From positions 1 through 46,080 of the forward strand of contig CAAEMZ010000032.1 in NCBI GenBank assembly GCA_900757195.1: a stretch of DNA of 46,080 nt, written 5' to 3'. This document shows positions 31,222 through 39,575 of the stretch, one piece after another. The notes under the pieces were generated by a model, which was not told the DNA's origin, ran no database searches, and was given only the letters and a program-made list of their open reading frames with translations. Each line of letters starts with the position of its first letter. The stretch's first letter is position 1. This DNA comes from Lachnospiraceae bacterium. Its GTDB lineage: Bacteria; Bacillota; Clostridia; Lachnospirales; Lachnospiraceae. Made by a program: the position numbers and the translations under genes.

Positions 31222-33410
31222 TGTTAGCATCAGGGACCACTTTAGCGGGCAGATATGAAATCGTCGGCAGGATCGGTGCCGGCGGAATGTCGAATGTATA
31301 TAAAGCTAAAGACCAGAAATTAAACCGATATGTTGCGTTAAAGGTTTTAAAACCGGAATTCAGTACAGATGCTACATTTGTCAAAAAGTTTCGGGTAGAA
31401 GCCCAGTCGGCAGCGGGATTGTCCCATCCGAATATTGTTAATGTTTATGATGTCGGCGAAGAAAACGGAATTTATTATATTGTTATGGAACTTGTTCAGG
31501 GAATCACCCTGAAACATTATATTGAAAGAAAAGGCAAACTGGATATCCGGGAGGTACTGAATATTTCTGTTCAGATCGCTTCCGGTATGGGAGCTGCCCA
31601 TGCCAATCGGATTATCCACAGGGATATTAAACCGCAGAATGTCATTATGTCCAGAGACGGTAAGGTCAAGGTGACGGATTTCGGTATTGCGAAGGCAGCG
31701 GATTCCACTACGGTGACAACCAATGCGGCGGGTTCTGTCCATTACATTTCACCGGAACAGGCCCGGGGCGGCTACAGTGATGAAAAGAGCGATATTTATT
31801 CCCTGGGAATTACCATGTATGAGATGGTGACCGGACAGGTACCTTATGACGGAGAGAATAATGTGGCTGTGGCGCTGCAGCATATCCAGGGAAATATGAC
31901 GCCGCCGAGCCAGATCAATCCGGATATTCCGCGGAGTGTGGAGCAGATTATTCTGAAGTGTACCCAGAGAAAACCGGATCTTCGGTATAATTCCGCAAAA
32001 GAGCTGATTATGGATCTGCGCCGTGCGCTGGCCGAGCCGGATGGCAACTATGTCGTTATCGGCGGAGCGGCAGCAGCGGGCGTTGGTGACAGCACGACGG
32101 TTGTCATGGATGAAAAAGATGTGGAGAAGCTTCGGAATGCTTCTCTGAATAAAAATCTGAATACGAAAAAGACAAAAGAAAAGCTGACGCCGGAGGAAAG
32201 ACGCCGTCGTCAACTGGAAGAAGAAGAACGGGAATATGAGGAATATGACGATCATCATGTCCGTGCAAAGGCCAAAACAAAGCCGAAACCGAAAAAACCG
32301 GTGCCTGTTGTGGAAGAGGACGATGATGATGACGATGTGAATCCGGCGCTGGATAAAACGATGATGATTTTCGGAATCGTCGGCGCTGTAATTATCGTTA
32401 TTGTCATTTTCTTTATTATCGGTCGTGCCGGCGGTCTTTTTGGCGGCGGCACAAAGTCTACAAAAGATACAAAACCTTCGACAAATATCAGTACCGAAAG
32501 CTCCCAGGTGGCGGTTCCGGACTGTGAGGGCGAATATCAGGATGATGCGATCGCTCTTCTGGAAGAGAACGGACTTGGCTATAAGGTTCAGGAAAAAGAA
32601 GATGAAAATGTGGAAAAGGGCAAAGTCATCAGCCATACGCCGGAAGCGGGAACCAATGTGGATAAGGGAACTGTCGTTACGCTTTTTGTCAGCAAGGGCA
32701 ACGAATCCGCTGAGATGCCGGATGTGAAAGGCATGACTCTGGATGCAGCGAAATCCCAGTTGGAAGGCATGGGACTGAAGGTCAAAGTGACGAATGAATT
32801 CAGCGACACCGTTGAGGAAAATAAAGTCATTAAGACATCTCCGGAAAGCGGAAAGAAAGTAAAACTAGGAACCAAGGTGACGCTGACAGTCAGCAAGGGC
32901 AAGGAGACAAAAACGGTCACAATGCCGGATCTGAGTGCTTATACCCAGGATGATGCGGTTTATGTCATCAACAGTTCCGGACTGAAGGTCGGTGATATTT
33001 CCGAAGAATATAATGATAGTGTAGCAAAGGGTTACGTCACCTGGCAGGGCGTGGACGCAGGCTCCGAGGTAGCCGAAGGTACGGTCGTCAACTTTGGCGT
33101 CAGCAAGGGACCACGTGAAACAGAGCCTCCGACGACATCCAACGGACAGGCATCGGTTTATATGCCGGCAGATAACCCATTTGGCCATGATCTCGGTTCA
33201 AGCGGCCCGCTGGCAGCAGGTACCGTATCCGTTCAGGTGACATACAGTGACGGAACGTCCGAAACGGTCTATACTGCTTACTGCAGTTCATCCGACGCCT
33301 ATGAATCGGGATGGAGTACGACCCTTTCAGGCCCTCTTGGAACTTCGGCAACTGTGACAGCGTATGTGGAGGGCATCCAGTATGCTTCCTACACTGTTTA
33401 TTTCAGTTGA
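31221..33410 (+). CDS. prkC: Ser/Thr protein kinase with three PASTA domains (PrkC/Stk1 type)
   Basis: PrkC senses muropeptides and lipid II by PASTA domains and controls wall synthesis, dormancy and germination. The 729-residue protein has a cytosolic kinase (about 10-275; GAGGMSNVYKAKD, VALKVLK, HRDIKPQN, TDFGIAKA and YISPEQARGG), a charged linker with acidic runs, one membrane helix (about 375-400), and three PASTA domains (about 430-640), each starting near PDCEG, PDVKG or PDLSA and ending in VSKG. Then comes a further 90-residue beta-rich tail without a PASTA pattern. GGAGGTG is 5 nt before the ATG. A TTG at 31218 is the alternative start. Confidence 0.95.
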   Translation: MLASGTTLAGRYEIVGRIGAGGMSNVYKAKDQKLNRYVALKVLKPEFSTDATFVKKFRVEAQSAAGLSHPNIVNVYDVGEENGIYYIVMELVQGITLKHYIERKGKLDIREVLNISVQIASGMGAAHANRIIHRDIKPQNVIMSRDGKVKVTDFGIAKAADSTTVTTNAAGSVHYISPEQARGGYSDEKSDIYSLGITMYEMVTGQVPYDGENNVAVALQHIQGNMTPPSQINPDIPRSVEQIILKCTQRKPDLRYNSAKELIMDLRRALAEPDGNYVVIGGAAAAGVGDSTTVVMDEKDVEKLRNASLNKNLNTKKTKEKLTPEERRRRQLEEEEREYEEYDDHHVRAKAKTKPKPKKPVPVVEEDDDDDDVNPALDKTMMIFGIVGAVIIVIVIFFIIGRAGGLFGGGTKSTKDTKPSTNISTESSQVAVPDCEGEYQDDAIALLEENGLGYKVQEKEDENVEKGKVISHTPEAGTNVDKGTVVTLFVSKGNESAEMPDVKGMTLDAAKSQLEGMGLKVKVTNEFSDTVEENKVIKTSPESGKKVKLGTKVTLTVSKGKETKTVTMPDLSAYTQDDAVYVINSSGLKVGDISEEYNDSVAKGYVTWQGVDAGSEVAEGTVVNFGVSKGPRETEPPTTSNGQASVYMPADNPFGHDLGSSGPLAAGTVSVQVTYSDGTSETVYTAYCSSSDAYESGWSTTLSGPLGTSATVTAYVEGIQYASYTVYFS

Positions 33411-33421
33411 TTGAGGCAGAT

Positions 33422-34300
33422 ATGCAGGGAAAGATTATTAAAGGAATCGGCGGATTTTATTATATTCACGCAGAACATCAGGGGATTTATGAATGTAAGG
33501 CGAAGGGCGTTTTCCGAAACCGGAAGATTAAACCCCTGGTGGGCGATAACGTAGAAATCGATGTGATCGACGAAGCAGAGAAAAAAGGAAATATCCGCGA
33601 CATACTGCCGCGGAAAAACGAACTGATCCGGCCGGCGGTGGCAAATATCGATCAGGCTCTGGTGTTTTTTGCAGCAGCTCAGCCGGAGCCGAACCTCGGT
33701 CTGCTGGACCGATTTCTTCTCCAGATGGAATACCGGAACATTCCGACGGTGATCGGGTTTAATAAATGCGACCTGACGGAGACGGACCGGATCACAGAAC
33801 TGGAAGAAGCCTATGGACGGTCCGGATATCCGCTTATATTTGTCAGTGTCCGGGAGGAGCAGGGGCTGGAAAATCTGAAAGCCATGCTGGCGGGAAAAAC
33901 AACAGCTCTGGCGGGACCCTCCGGCGCCGGGAAATCCTCATTGATGAACCTGCTCCTTCCCGAAGCGGAGATGGAGACCGGCGCTGTCAGTGAGAAAATC
34001 AAACGGGGCCGTCATACGACCAGACATTCGGAACTGTTTCATTTGGGCGAGGGTACGTACCTCTTTGATACGCCGGGATTCAGTTCGCTGTATCTGGCGG
34101 ATTTTACAGATGAAACACTTAAATTATATTTCAGAGAATTTTCCAATTTTGAAGATGAATGTCGTTTCACGGGCTGCAATCACATCAACGAACCAGACTG
34201 CGGCATTAAAAAAGCGCTGGAGGACGGGAAGATAAGCCGGGTGCGTTATGAGCATTATGTTCAGATGTATCAGGAACTGAAAGAACACAGGAGGTATTAA
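33422..34300 (+). CDS. rsgA: Ribosome small subunit-dependent GTPase
   Basis: RsgA (YloQ/YjeQ, CpgA) is a circularly permuted GTPase that checks late 30S maturation. The 292-residue protein has an OB fold N-terminus, then the permuted motifs in order: NKCDL (G4), GPSGAGKSS (G1) and DTPGFSS (G3), then a zinc knuckle with Cys and His (CRFTGCNH, then EPDCG). The start at 33422 has GAGG just upstream and makes the conserved MQGKIIKGIGGFYYI. Earlier frame starts lie inside prkC. It sits directly after the kinase; in relatives it is a kinase substrate. Confidence 0.95.
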   Translation: MQGKIIKGIGGFYYIHAEHQGIYECKAKGVFRNRKIKPLVGDNVEIDVIDEAEKKGNIRDILPRKNELIRPAVANIDQALVFFAAAQPEPNLGLLDRFLLQMEYRNIPTVIGFNKCDLTETDRITELEEAYGRSGYPLIFVSVREEQGLENLKAMLAGKTTALAGPSGAGKSSLMNLLLPEAEMETGAVSEKIKRGRHTTRHSELFHLGEGTYLFDTPGFSSLYLADFTDETLKLYFREFSNFEDECRFTGCNHINEPDCGIKKALEDGKISRVRYEHYVQMYQELKEHRRY

Positions 34301-34301
34301 T

Positions 34302-34961
34302 ATGTTGATTTTATCACCATCGATTTTATCAGCAGATTTTGCAAATCTGGGCCGGGACGTGGCAGGAGCCGCGGATGCCGGTGCGGAATATATTCATATT
34401 GACGTTATGGACGGCCAGTTTGTGCCGAACATTTCCTTTGGAATTCCGGTCATTCAGGCGATACGGCCGGTGACGGATAAAGTATTTGACGTCCATCTGA
34501 TGATTGACGAGCCGGTAAGGTTCATTAAGGAATTTGCGGATGCGGGAGCCGATATCATTACGGTTCATGCGGAAGCCTGCAAACATCTTCACCGGACCAT
34601 TCAGGTCATTCACAGTTATGGCATTAAAGCCGGAGTGGTACTGAATCCGGCAACACCCCTGTCGGCGGTGGAGGAAATCCTTCCGGAGGTGGAGATGGTG
34701 CTTCTGATGAGCGTCAACCCGGGATTCGGCGGACAGAAATATATTCAGACAACAACGGATAAGGTGCGCCGCCTGCGTCAGATGATTACAGAGAGAAACC
34801 TGAATGTGGATATCGAAGTGGACGGCGGTGTGACGATGGATAATGTCCGGATGCTCATTGAAGCCGGAGCCAATATCCTCGTTGCCGGTTCTGCCGTTTA
34901 TAAGGGCTCTGTGGAAGAGAATATTAAAGGTTTTCTGGAGGTATTTAAAACATACGAATGA
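34302..34961 (+). CDS. rpe: Ribulose-phosphate 3-epimerase
   Basis: Rpe interconverts ribulose 5-phosphate and xylulose 5-phosphate in the pentose phosphate path. The 219-residue TIM barrel has ILSADFANL, HIDVMDGQFVPNISFG (metal His and Asp), VHLMI, LMSVNPGFGGQKYI and VDGGVTMDN, all canonical. AGGAGG lies about 7 nt before the ATG. Its stop overlaps thiN by 4 nt. Confidence 0.97.
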   Translation: MLILSPSILSADFANLGRDVAGAADAGAEYIHIDVMDGQFVPNISFGIPVIQAIRPVTDKVFDVHLMIDEPVRFIKEFADAGADIITVHAEACKHLHRTIQVIHSYGIKAGVVLNPATPLSAVEEILPEVEMVLLMSVNPGFGGQKYIQTTTDKVRRLRQMITERNLNVDIEVDGGVTMDNVRMLIEAGANILVAGSAVYKGSVEENIKGFLEVFKTYE

Positions 34962-35620
34962 AAGTTCTGATCGTTACGGGAGGCAATATCGATAAAGATT
35001 TTGCCTTCTCTTTTTTGAAAAAAAATAAATATGAAGAAATTATCGCGGTGGACGGCGGTCTGGCCTTTGCCGCTGAAGCAGGTCTTAAAATCACCCATCT
35101 GGTCGGCGATTTTGATACGATCGATCCGGAAATTTTGAAAAATTTTCTGCATCGGGAAGACATCTGTGTTCATCAGTTTATTCCTGAAAAGGATTATACG
35201 GACACGGATATTGCCATGAAACTGGCGATGGAGATTCTTGGAAAACAGACGGGGGCGAGAACAATCCATATTCTCGGTGGTACGGGAAGCCGCCTGGATC
35301 ATGTGCTGGCCAATCTCCAGATGCTGAAAAAACCGATGGAAGCGGGCATTGACGCAGTCATTCTGGATAAAAATAATCAGATTCGGATGATTCGGGATGC
35401 GTGGATTTTAAGGAAAGAGGATCTGTTCGGAAAATATGTATCTTTAATCCCGGCAACACCGGCGTTAAAGGGAATCACCCTGGAAGGTTTTAAGTATCCT
35501 CTGGACCGGGCGGATACAGCCTTTGGGGAAAGTCTTTGCGTGAGCAATGAGCTGGCGGCAGATGAAGGGAAAATCCGGATTGAGGAAGGAATGGCATGGA
35601 TGATTTTATCCAGGGATTAA
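34958..35620 (+). CDS. thiN: Thiamine pyrophosphokinase
   Basis: ThiN makes thiamine diphosphate from thiamine and ATP. The 220-residue protein has the family motifs AVDGGLAFAAEAG and HLVGDFDTID near the N-terminus (nucleotide-binding acidic residues), PEKDYTDTDIAMKLA, and LGGTGSRLDHVLANLQ. The C-terminal thiamine-binding half includes GITLEGFKYPL and SNELA. It starts inside the end of rpe (ATGA). The rsgA-rpe-thiN order is the standard Firmicutes one. Confidence 0.94.
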   Translation: MKVLIVTGGNIDKDFAFSFLKKNKYEEIIAVDGGLAFAAEAGLKITHLVGDFDTIDPEILKNFLHREDICVHQFIPEKDYTDTDIAMKLAMEILGKQTGARTIHILGGTGSRLDHVLANLQMLKKPMEAGIDAVILDKNNQIRMIRDAWILRKEDLFGKYVSLIPATPALKGITLEGFKYPLDRADTAFGESLCVSNELAADEGKIRIEEGMAWMILSRD

Positions 35621-35624
35621 ATAT

Positions 35625-36482
35625 ATGAAAAAACTGGTGATTGTTTTAGGGACGGTCAGCATATCCCTTTCGGCGATTTTCGCCCGGATGGCTTCGGCAC
35701 CGTCGATCATTCTGGTGTTTTATCGGATGCTTTTTGCCTGCGTCCTTCTGCTTCCGGTAGTATTTGTCAAATGCCGTGACGAATTGAAACGGCTTCAAAG
35801 AAAAGATATTTTTCTCTGCGCCTGCAGCGGCCTTTTTCTGGGTATGCATTTTACTCTTTATTTTGAATCTCTCAAATATACGAGTATTGCGGCATCCGTG
35901 GTTCTTGTGAATCTGGAAGTCTTTTTTGTGGCGCTTTTCCTGTTTTTTATGTACCGGGAAAAAATTCCGGTCAAAGGTATTCTGGGCATCGGCGCCGCTT
36001 TTCTGGGAACGGTACTCATCGCTGTGACCGATATGGGCAGCGGAAGTAATGTGGTTTTCGGAGATATTCTGGCCTTCGGAGGCTCCTTTTGCGTCGCTGT
36101 CTATACGTTGATCGGAAGAAGCTGCCGGACCCATATTTCGACATCGGTCTATACCTGTTTTGTTTACGGCTTTGCCTGTCTGACGGTCGGCATTGCTGCG
36201 CTCATATCAGGAACTCCCTTTTCCGGTTACGAACCCGTCAACTACGGTCTGGCCCTTGGAATGACCATATTCTGTACCTTCTTCGGCCACAGTGTTTACA
36301 GTTGGGGACTCAAATATCTCAATGCTTCCTACATCACGACCATCAAACTCCTTGAACCCGTCTTTGCATCCATCCTCGGACTTCTCATCTTCCGTGAAAT
36401 TCCGGGAGCCTTTGTCATCATCGGCGGGGCGGTCGTTATCGGCGGCATCATCTATTACACACGAAACGCAGAGAGCGCATAG
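35625..36482 (+). CDS. EamA/DMT-superfamily transporter
   Basis: The 285-residue protein is a 10-helix membrane carrier with two EamA repeats (about 1-135 and 145-280). Signatures are AIFARMASAPSIILVFYR at the N-terminus and LEPVFASILGLLIFREIP near the end, as in the RhaT/YdcZ-type drug and metabolite exporter superfamily. The substrate cannot be told. Its ATG lies 4 nt after the thiN stop without a good ribosome binding site, which suggests coupling. It is the last gene on plus before the repeat and terminator region. Confidence 0.88.
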   Translation: MKKLVIVLGTVSISLSAIFARMASAPSIILVFYRMLFACVLLLPVVFVKCRDELKRLQRKDIFLCACSGLFLGMHFTLYFESLKYTSIAASVVLVNLEVFFVALFLFFMYREKIPVKGILGIGAAFLGTVLIAVTDMGSGSNVVFGDILAFGGSFCVAVYTLIGRSCRTHISTSVYTCFVYGFACLTVGIAALISGTPFSGYEPVNYGLALGMTIFCTFFGHSVYSWGLKYLNASYITTIKLLEPVFASILGLLIFREIPGAFVIIGGAVVIGGIIYYTRNAESA

Positions 36483-36493
36483 GGGAAACCCTC

Positions 36494-36775
36494 ATGGGCT
36501 TCAGATACAAAGAAAATACCTCCACGGAGGACCTTATGGGTTTTGCTTATTAAAAAAATCCTCTCTACGCAAGAACCTTACCATATATTTATGGGCTTCA
36601 GATACAAAGAAAAATACCTCCGCGCAGGACCTTATGGGTTTTGCTTATTAAAAAAATCCTCTCTACGCAGGAACCTTACCATATACTCACGAGTTTCAGA
36701 TACAAAGAAAAATACCTCCGCGCAGGACCTTATGGTCCTCGCTTATTAAAAAAATCCTCTCTACGCAGGAACCTT
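36494..36775 (+). repeat. Three tandem direct repeats, 97, 98 and 87 bp
   Basis: The units are 36494-36590, 36591-36688 and 36689-36775. Shared landmarks are TTCAGATACAAAG, AATACCTCC, AGGACCTTATGG, GCTTATTAAAAAAATCC, TCTCTACGC and GAACCTT. Units 1 and 2 differ at few positions; unit 3 has GTCCTCGC in place of GGTTTTGC, so AGGACC-TTAT-GGTCCT becomes a perfect small hairpin there, and it diverges after GAACCTT. With the terminator that follows, they fill the 324-bp gap between the EamA and ychF genes. Short ORFs through them come from the repeats and have no ribosome binding site. Confidence 0.9.
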
Positions 36776-36805
36776 TCACACAGTTCTGGAGTAGAGAGGA
36801 TTTTT
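36750..36805. terminator. Bidirectional terminator built on the last repeat unit
   Basis: A perfect 15-bp stem pairs AAAAATCCTCTCTAC (36750-36764) with GTAGAGAGGATTTTT (36791-36805), with a small inner stem (CAG-AAC/GTTCTG). The T run ends it on plus and the A run gives one on minus. It ends ychF, whose stop is 2 bp away, and the plus-strand operon. The left arm belongs to repeat unit 3. Confidence 0.88.
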
Positions 36806-36806
36806 G

Positions 36807-37904
36807 TCACACATTGAAGCGGAAAAGAACGACATCGCCGTCTTTTACGACATATTCTTTACCTTCCATACGCACAAGGCCTTTTTCTTTGGCGGCCGTA
36901 TAATTACCGCAGGCCATCAGGTCATCGTAGCTGACGATTTCAGCTTTGATGAAGCCGCGTTCAAAGTCGGAGTGGATTTTTCCGGCGGCCTGAGGGGCTT
37001 TGGTTCCTTTTTTTATGGTCCATGCGCGGGTTTCGGTCGGTCCGGCTGTCAGATAGCTGATAAGACCGAGCAGTTTGTAGCTGGCCCGGATAAGCTTTTC
37101 AAGGCCGGATTCGGAAAGGCCGAGGTCTTCGAGGAACATTTTTTTCTCATCGTCTTCGAGTTCAGCGATTTCCTGTTCAATCTGGGCGCAGATAACAAAT
37201 ACTTCAGAACCTTCGGAAGCAGCGTATTCGCGGACCGAAGTGACGAAGTCATTGCCTGCACCGTCATCCGCCAGATCATCTTCGGAAACGTTGGCCGCAT
37301 AAATGACCGGTTTATTTGTGAGCAGGTTGAAGCTCTGCAGAAGCGCCTGTTCTTCTTCGTCATCCACTTCCAGGGAGCTGGCCATTTTACCATCTTCCAG
37401 ATGGGCGATGATCCGTTTGACAAGATCGGCTTCTTTGGCGAGGGATTTATCATTGCGTGCGCCTTTGCTGACTTTGGCATAACGGCGTTCCATGATTTCA
37501 ATATCGGAGAAAATCAGTTCCAGGTTGATCGTTTCGATATCTCTTAACGGGCTGATGCTGCCGTCTACGTGAACGATATTTTCATTTTCAAAACAGCGGA
37601 CCACGTGAACGATGGCATCCACTTCACGGATGTTGGAAAGAAACTGGTTTCCGAGGCCTTCACCTTTGGATGCGCCTTTAACGAGACCTGCGATATCCAC
37701 AAATTCAATGACCGCAGGAACGATTTTTGCGGAATCATAAAGTTTTGCCAGAACATCCAGCCGTTCATCCGGGACAGAAACGACGCCCACGTTCGGGTCA
37801 ATCGTACAGAACGGATAATTGGCAGATTCTGCACCGGCTTTTGTTAAAGAATTAAAAAGGGTACTTTTCCCTACATTCGGCAAACCGACAATACCTAATT
37901 TCAT
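36807..37904 (-). CDS. ychF: YchF/OLA1-type redox-regulated ATPase
   Basis: YchF is a universally conserved Obg-family P-loop protein that prefers ATP and binds ribosomes; it takes part in stress responses. The 365-residue protein starts MKLGIVGLPNVGKSTLFNSL (P-loop), then switch regions CTIDPNVGVV and DIAGLVKGASKGEG. The altered G4 (VIYAANVSEDD in place of NKxD) explains the ATP preference. A coiled-coil part and the C-terminal TGS domain (AWTIKKGTKAPQAAGKIHSD) follow. AAAGGACG precedes the ATG. It is a single gene on the minus strand. Confidence 0.96.
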   Translation of the reverse strand: MKLGIVGLPNVGKSTLFNSLTKAGAESANYPFCTIDPNVGVVSVPDERLDVLAKLYDSAKIVPAVIEFVDIAGLVKGASKGEGLGNQFLSNIREVDAIVHVVRCFENENIVHVDGSISPLRDIETINLELIFSDIEIMERRYAKVSKGARNDKSLAKEADLVKRIIAHLEDGKMASSLEVDDEEEQALLQSFNLLTNKPVIYAANVSEDDLADDGAGNDFVTSVREYAASEGSEVFVICAQIEQEIAELEDDEKKMFLEDLGLSESGLEKLIRASYKLLGLISYLTAGPTETRAWTIKKGTKAPQAAGKIHSDFERGFIKAEIVSYDDLMACGNYTAAKEKGLVRMEGKEYVVKDGDVVLFRFNV

Positions 37905-37937
37905 ATTTAATACGTCCTTTCATACACAGTGATTTTC

Positions 37938-37946
37938 AGTATATCA
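37938..37946 (-). promoter_or_regulatory. Possible extended -10 promoter for ychF
   Basis: Reading minus, TGATATACT is an extended -10 element (TGn plus TATACT), 34 bp before the ychF start. The -35 position has only T-rich sequence. It is acceptable for sigmaA with an extended -10, but uncertain. Confidence 0.45.
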
Positions 37947-38039
37947 CACATTCAAAAAAAATACCATAAAAAGCCACAATATCCGCCCGTTTCAAATGTG
38001 AAAAAAACATGAAATTTTTTTGAAAAATTAAAATTGCTA

Positions 38040-38068
38040 TTGATATCTAAGGGTAAATAATATAGAAT
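38040..38068 (+). promoter_or_regulatory. SigmaA-type promoter of the dcw cluster
   Basis: TTGATA (38040-38045) and TAGAAT (38063-38068) are 17 bp apart. The start of transcription would fall near 38075, directly at the MraZ repeats, which suits repression by MraZ. The 243-bp gap between ychF and mraZ also holds the ychF promoter and T-rich sequence. Confidence 0.65.
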
Positions 38069-38077
38069 AAAAATACA

Positions 38078-38112
38078 AGTGGTAAAAAGTGCAACAAAGT
38101 GGTGGCAATTGG
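38078..38112 (+). promoter_or_regulatory. MraZ operator: four 10-bp-phased repeats
   Basis: AGTGG (38078), AGTGC (38088), AGTGG (38098) and ATTGG (38108) recur at exactly 10-bp spacing. MraZ is known to bind arrays of short TGGG/GTGG-like repeats spaced by 5 nt upstream of its own gene. The array lies just downstream of the predicted transcription start and 36 bp before mraZ, as expected for autorepression. Confidence 0.75.
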
Positions 38113-38147
38113 TTCGAAAGGACCGATGTGAGAGACAGGTGGTACGT

Positions 38148-38585
38148 ATGTTCATTGGAGAATACAATCATACGCTCGATGCAAAAGGCAGGCTGATTGT
38201 TCCTTCAAAGCTGAGAGAATCTCTGGGTGAAAGATTCTTTCTGACGAAGGGGCTGGATGGCTGTCTGTCTGTGTATCCCACCGAAGAATGGGAGGATTTC
38301 ACCGGAAAACTCCACAATCTGCCGGTAACGAATAAAGATGCCCGCAAATTTGTCCGTTTCTTTCTCGCAGGAGCCTGTGAATGTGAAATCGACAAACAGG
38401 GACGTATTTTAATTCCGGCCAATTTAAGAGAATTTGCAAAACTTGAAAAAGAAGCCGTTTTAGTCGGCGTTTCAAATCGTATTGAAATTTGGAGCAGAGA
38501 TAAGTGGGAAGAAATCAACGATGTGGATGTGGACGATATGGATGATATCGCTCAGCACATGGAAGACATCGGAATTTCTTTATAA
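38148..38585 (+). CDS. mraZ: Transcriptional regulator MraZ
   Basis: MraZ is a ring-forming AbrB-fold DNA-binding protein that controls the dcw cluster. The 145-residue protein starts MFIGEYNHTLDAKGRL and has the two family DxxxR motifs, DAKGR and DKQGR, one per half. The ATG at 38148 has AGGTGG 5 nt upstream; the open frame starts earlier (38079) but inside the operator. The C-terminal acidic stretch (DVDVDDMDD) is a local addition. It is the first gene of the cluster and rsmH follows 23 bp later. Confidence 0.96.
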   Translation: MFIGEYNHTLDAKGRLIVPSKLRESLGERFFLTKGLDGCLSVYPTEEWEDFTGKLHNLPVTNKDARKFVRFFLAGACECEIDKQGRILIPANLREFAKLEKEAVLVGVSNRIEIWSRDKWEEINDVDVDDMDDIAQHMEDIGISL

Positions 38586-38608
38586 CAGCAAATGAAAGAG
38601 GTGGCAGA

Positions 38609-39544
38609 ATGAATTTCAAGCACCAATCCGTTTTGCTGGATGAGACGATTGAAAATTTGAATATTCAGCCGGAGGGGATTTATGTCGACGGTACGCTGGG
38701 CGGCGGAGGACATGCCTTTCATGTATGCAGCCGGTTGAATGAAAAAGGACGTTTTATAGGCATTGACCAGGACGCTGCAGCGATTGAAGCGGCGGGAAAG
38801 CGGTTGAGCCCCTTTGAAGATAAAGTAACGATTGTACGCAGTAACTACAGCGATATGAAACAGGTCTTAACGGATCTGGGAATTTCCAGAGTCAACGGTA
38901 TTGTGCTGGATCTTGGCGTATCTTCGTATCAGTTGGATACCGTGGAACGGGGATTTACGTATCGCGAGAATGCCCCGCTGGATATGCGGATGGACCAGCG
39001 TCAGGAAAAGACGGCCAGAGATATTGTCAATGGTTACAGCGAAATGGAGCTTTATGGAATTATCCGTGATTACGGAGAAGATAAATTTGCAAAGAATATT
39101 GCAAAACATATTGTACGGGCGAGAGAAGAAAAGCCCATTGAAACAACGGATGAGCTGACAGAAGTGATTAAGGCAGCTATTCCGATGAAATTCCGGGTTG
39201 TCGGCGGACACCCGGCAAAACGGACATTTCAGGCGATTCGGATTGAACTGAATCACGAACTGGATGTGCTGAAAAATCATTTAAACGAGATGGTAGAGCT
39301 TTTGGATACGAATGGAAGAATCTGCATTATTACCTTCCATTCTCTGGAAGACCGGATCGTGAAGAATATTTTCAGAAAATGTGAGAATCCATGCGAATGT
39401 CCTCCGAGTTTTCCGACCTGCGTCTGCGGAAAGAAATCCCTCGGAAAAGTGATTACACGGAAGCCGATACTTCCGTCAGAAGAGGAACTGGAAGTGAATC
39501 CACGGTCGAAAAGTGCGAAGTTGAGAGTCTTTGAACGGCGGTAA
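38609..39544 (+). CDS. rsmH: 16S rRNA (cytosine-1402-N4)-methyltransferase
   Basis: RsmH (MraW) methylates N4 of C1402 in 16S rRNA. The 311-residue protein has HQSVLLDETIENL, the SAM loop VDGTLGGGGHAFH, IGIDQDAAAIEAA, DLGVSSYQLDTVERGFTYR and HPAKRTFQAIRIELN, all canonical. A long helical insert typical of the family runs between them. GAGGTGG lies just before the ATG. It is the second gene of the dcw cluster. Confidence 0.97.
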   Translation: MNFKHQSVLLDETIENLNIQPEGIYVDGTLGGGGHAFHVCSRLNEKGRFIGIDQDAAAIEAAGKRLSPFEDKVTIVRSNYSDMKQVLTDLGISRVNGIVLDLGVSSYQLDTVERGFTYRENAPLDMRMDQRQEKTARDIVNGYSEMELYGIIRDYGEDKFAKNIAKHIVRAREEKPIETTDELTEVIKAAIPMKFRVVGGHPAKRTFQAIRIELNHELDVLKNHLNEMVELLDTNGRICIITFHSLEDRIVKNIFRKCENPCECPPSFPTCVCGKKSLGKVITRKPILPSEEELEVNPRSKSAKLRVFERR

Positions 39545-39575
39545 CGGTGGATCGAAATATAAAGGAGCGGTGAAT

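Noticed and set aside
31749..32636. 295-residue antisense ORF inside prkC
   Set aside because: Mirror of the charged linker region of the kinase, rich in Ile, Phe, His and Arg as expected from antisense acidic and Lys codons.
36292..36749. Two overlapping small ORFs across the tandem repeats (119 and 68 residues)
   Set aside because: Both are produced by the repeated DNA and the end of the EamA gene. They lack ribosome binding sites and the peptide repeats simply mirror the 97-bp unit in two frames.
36494..36775. Possible CRISPR array
   Set aside because: Repeats are contiguous copies of about 97 bp without unique spacers, and no cas genes are nearby.
36804..37547. 247-residue plus-strand ORF opposite ychF
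   Set aside because: Phe/Gly-rich mirror of ychF; ychF itself has full family motifs on the minus strand.
38079..38147. GTG start for mraZ at 38079
   Set aside because: It lies within the MraZ operator and would precede the conserved MFIGEYNHTLD start, which has its own ribosome binding site.
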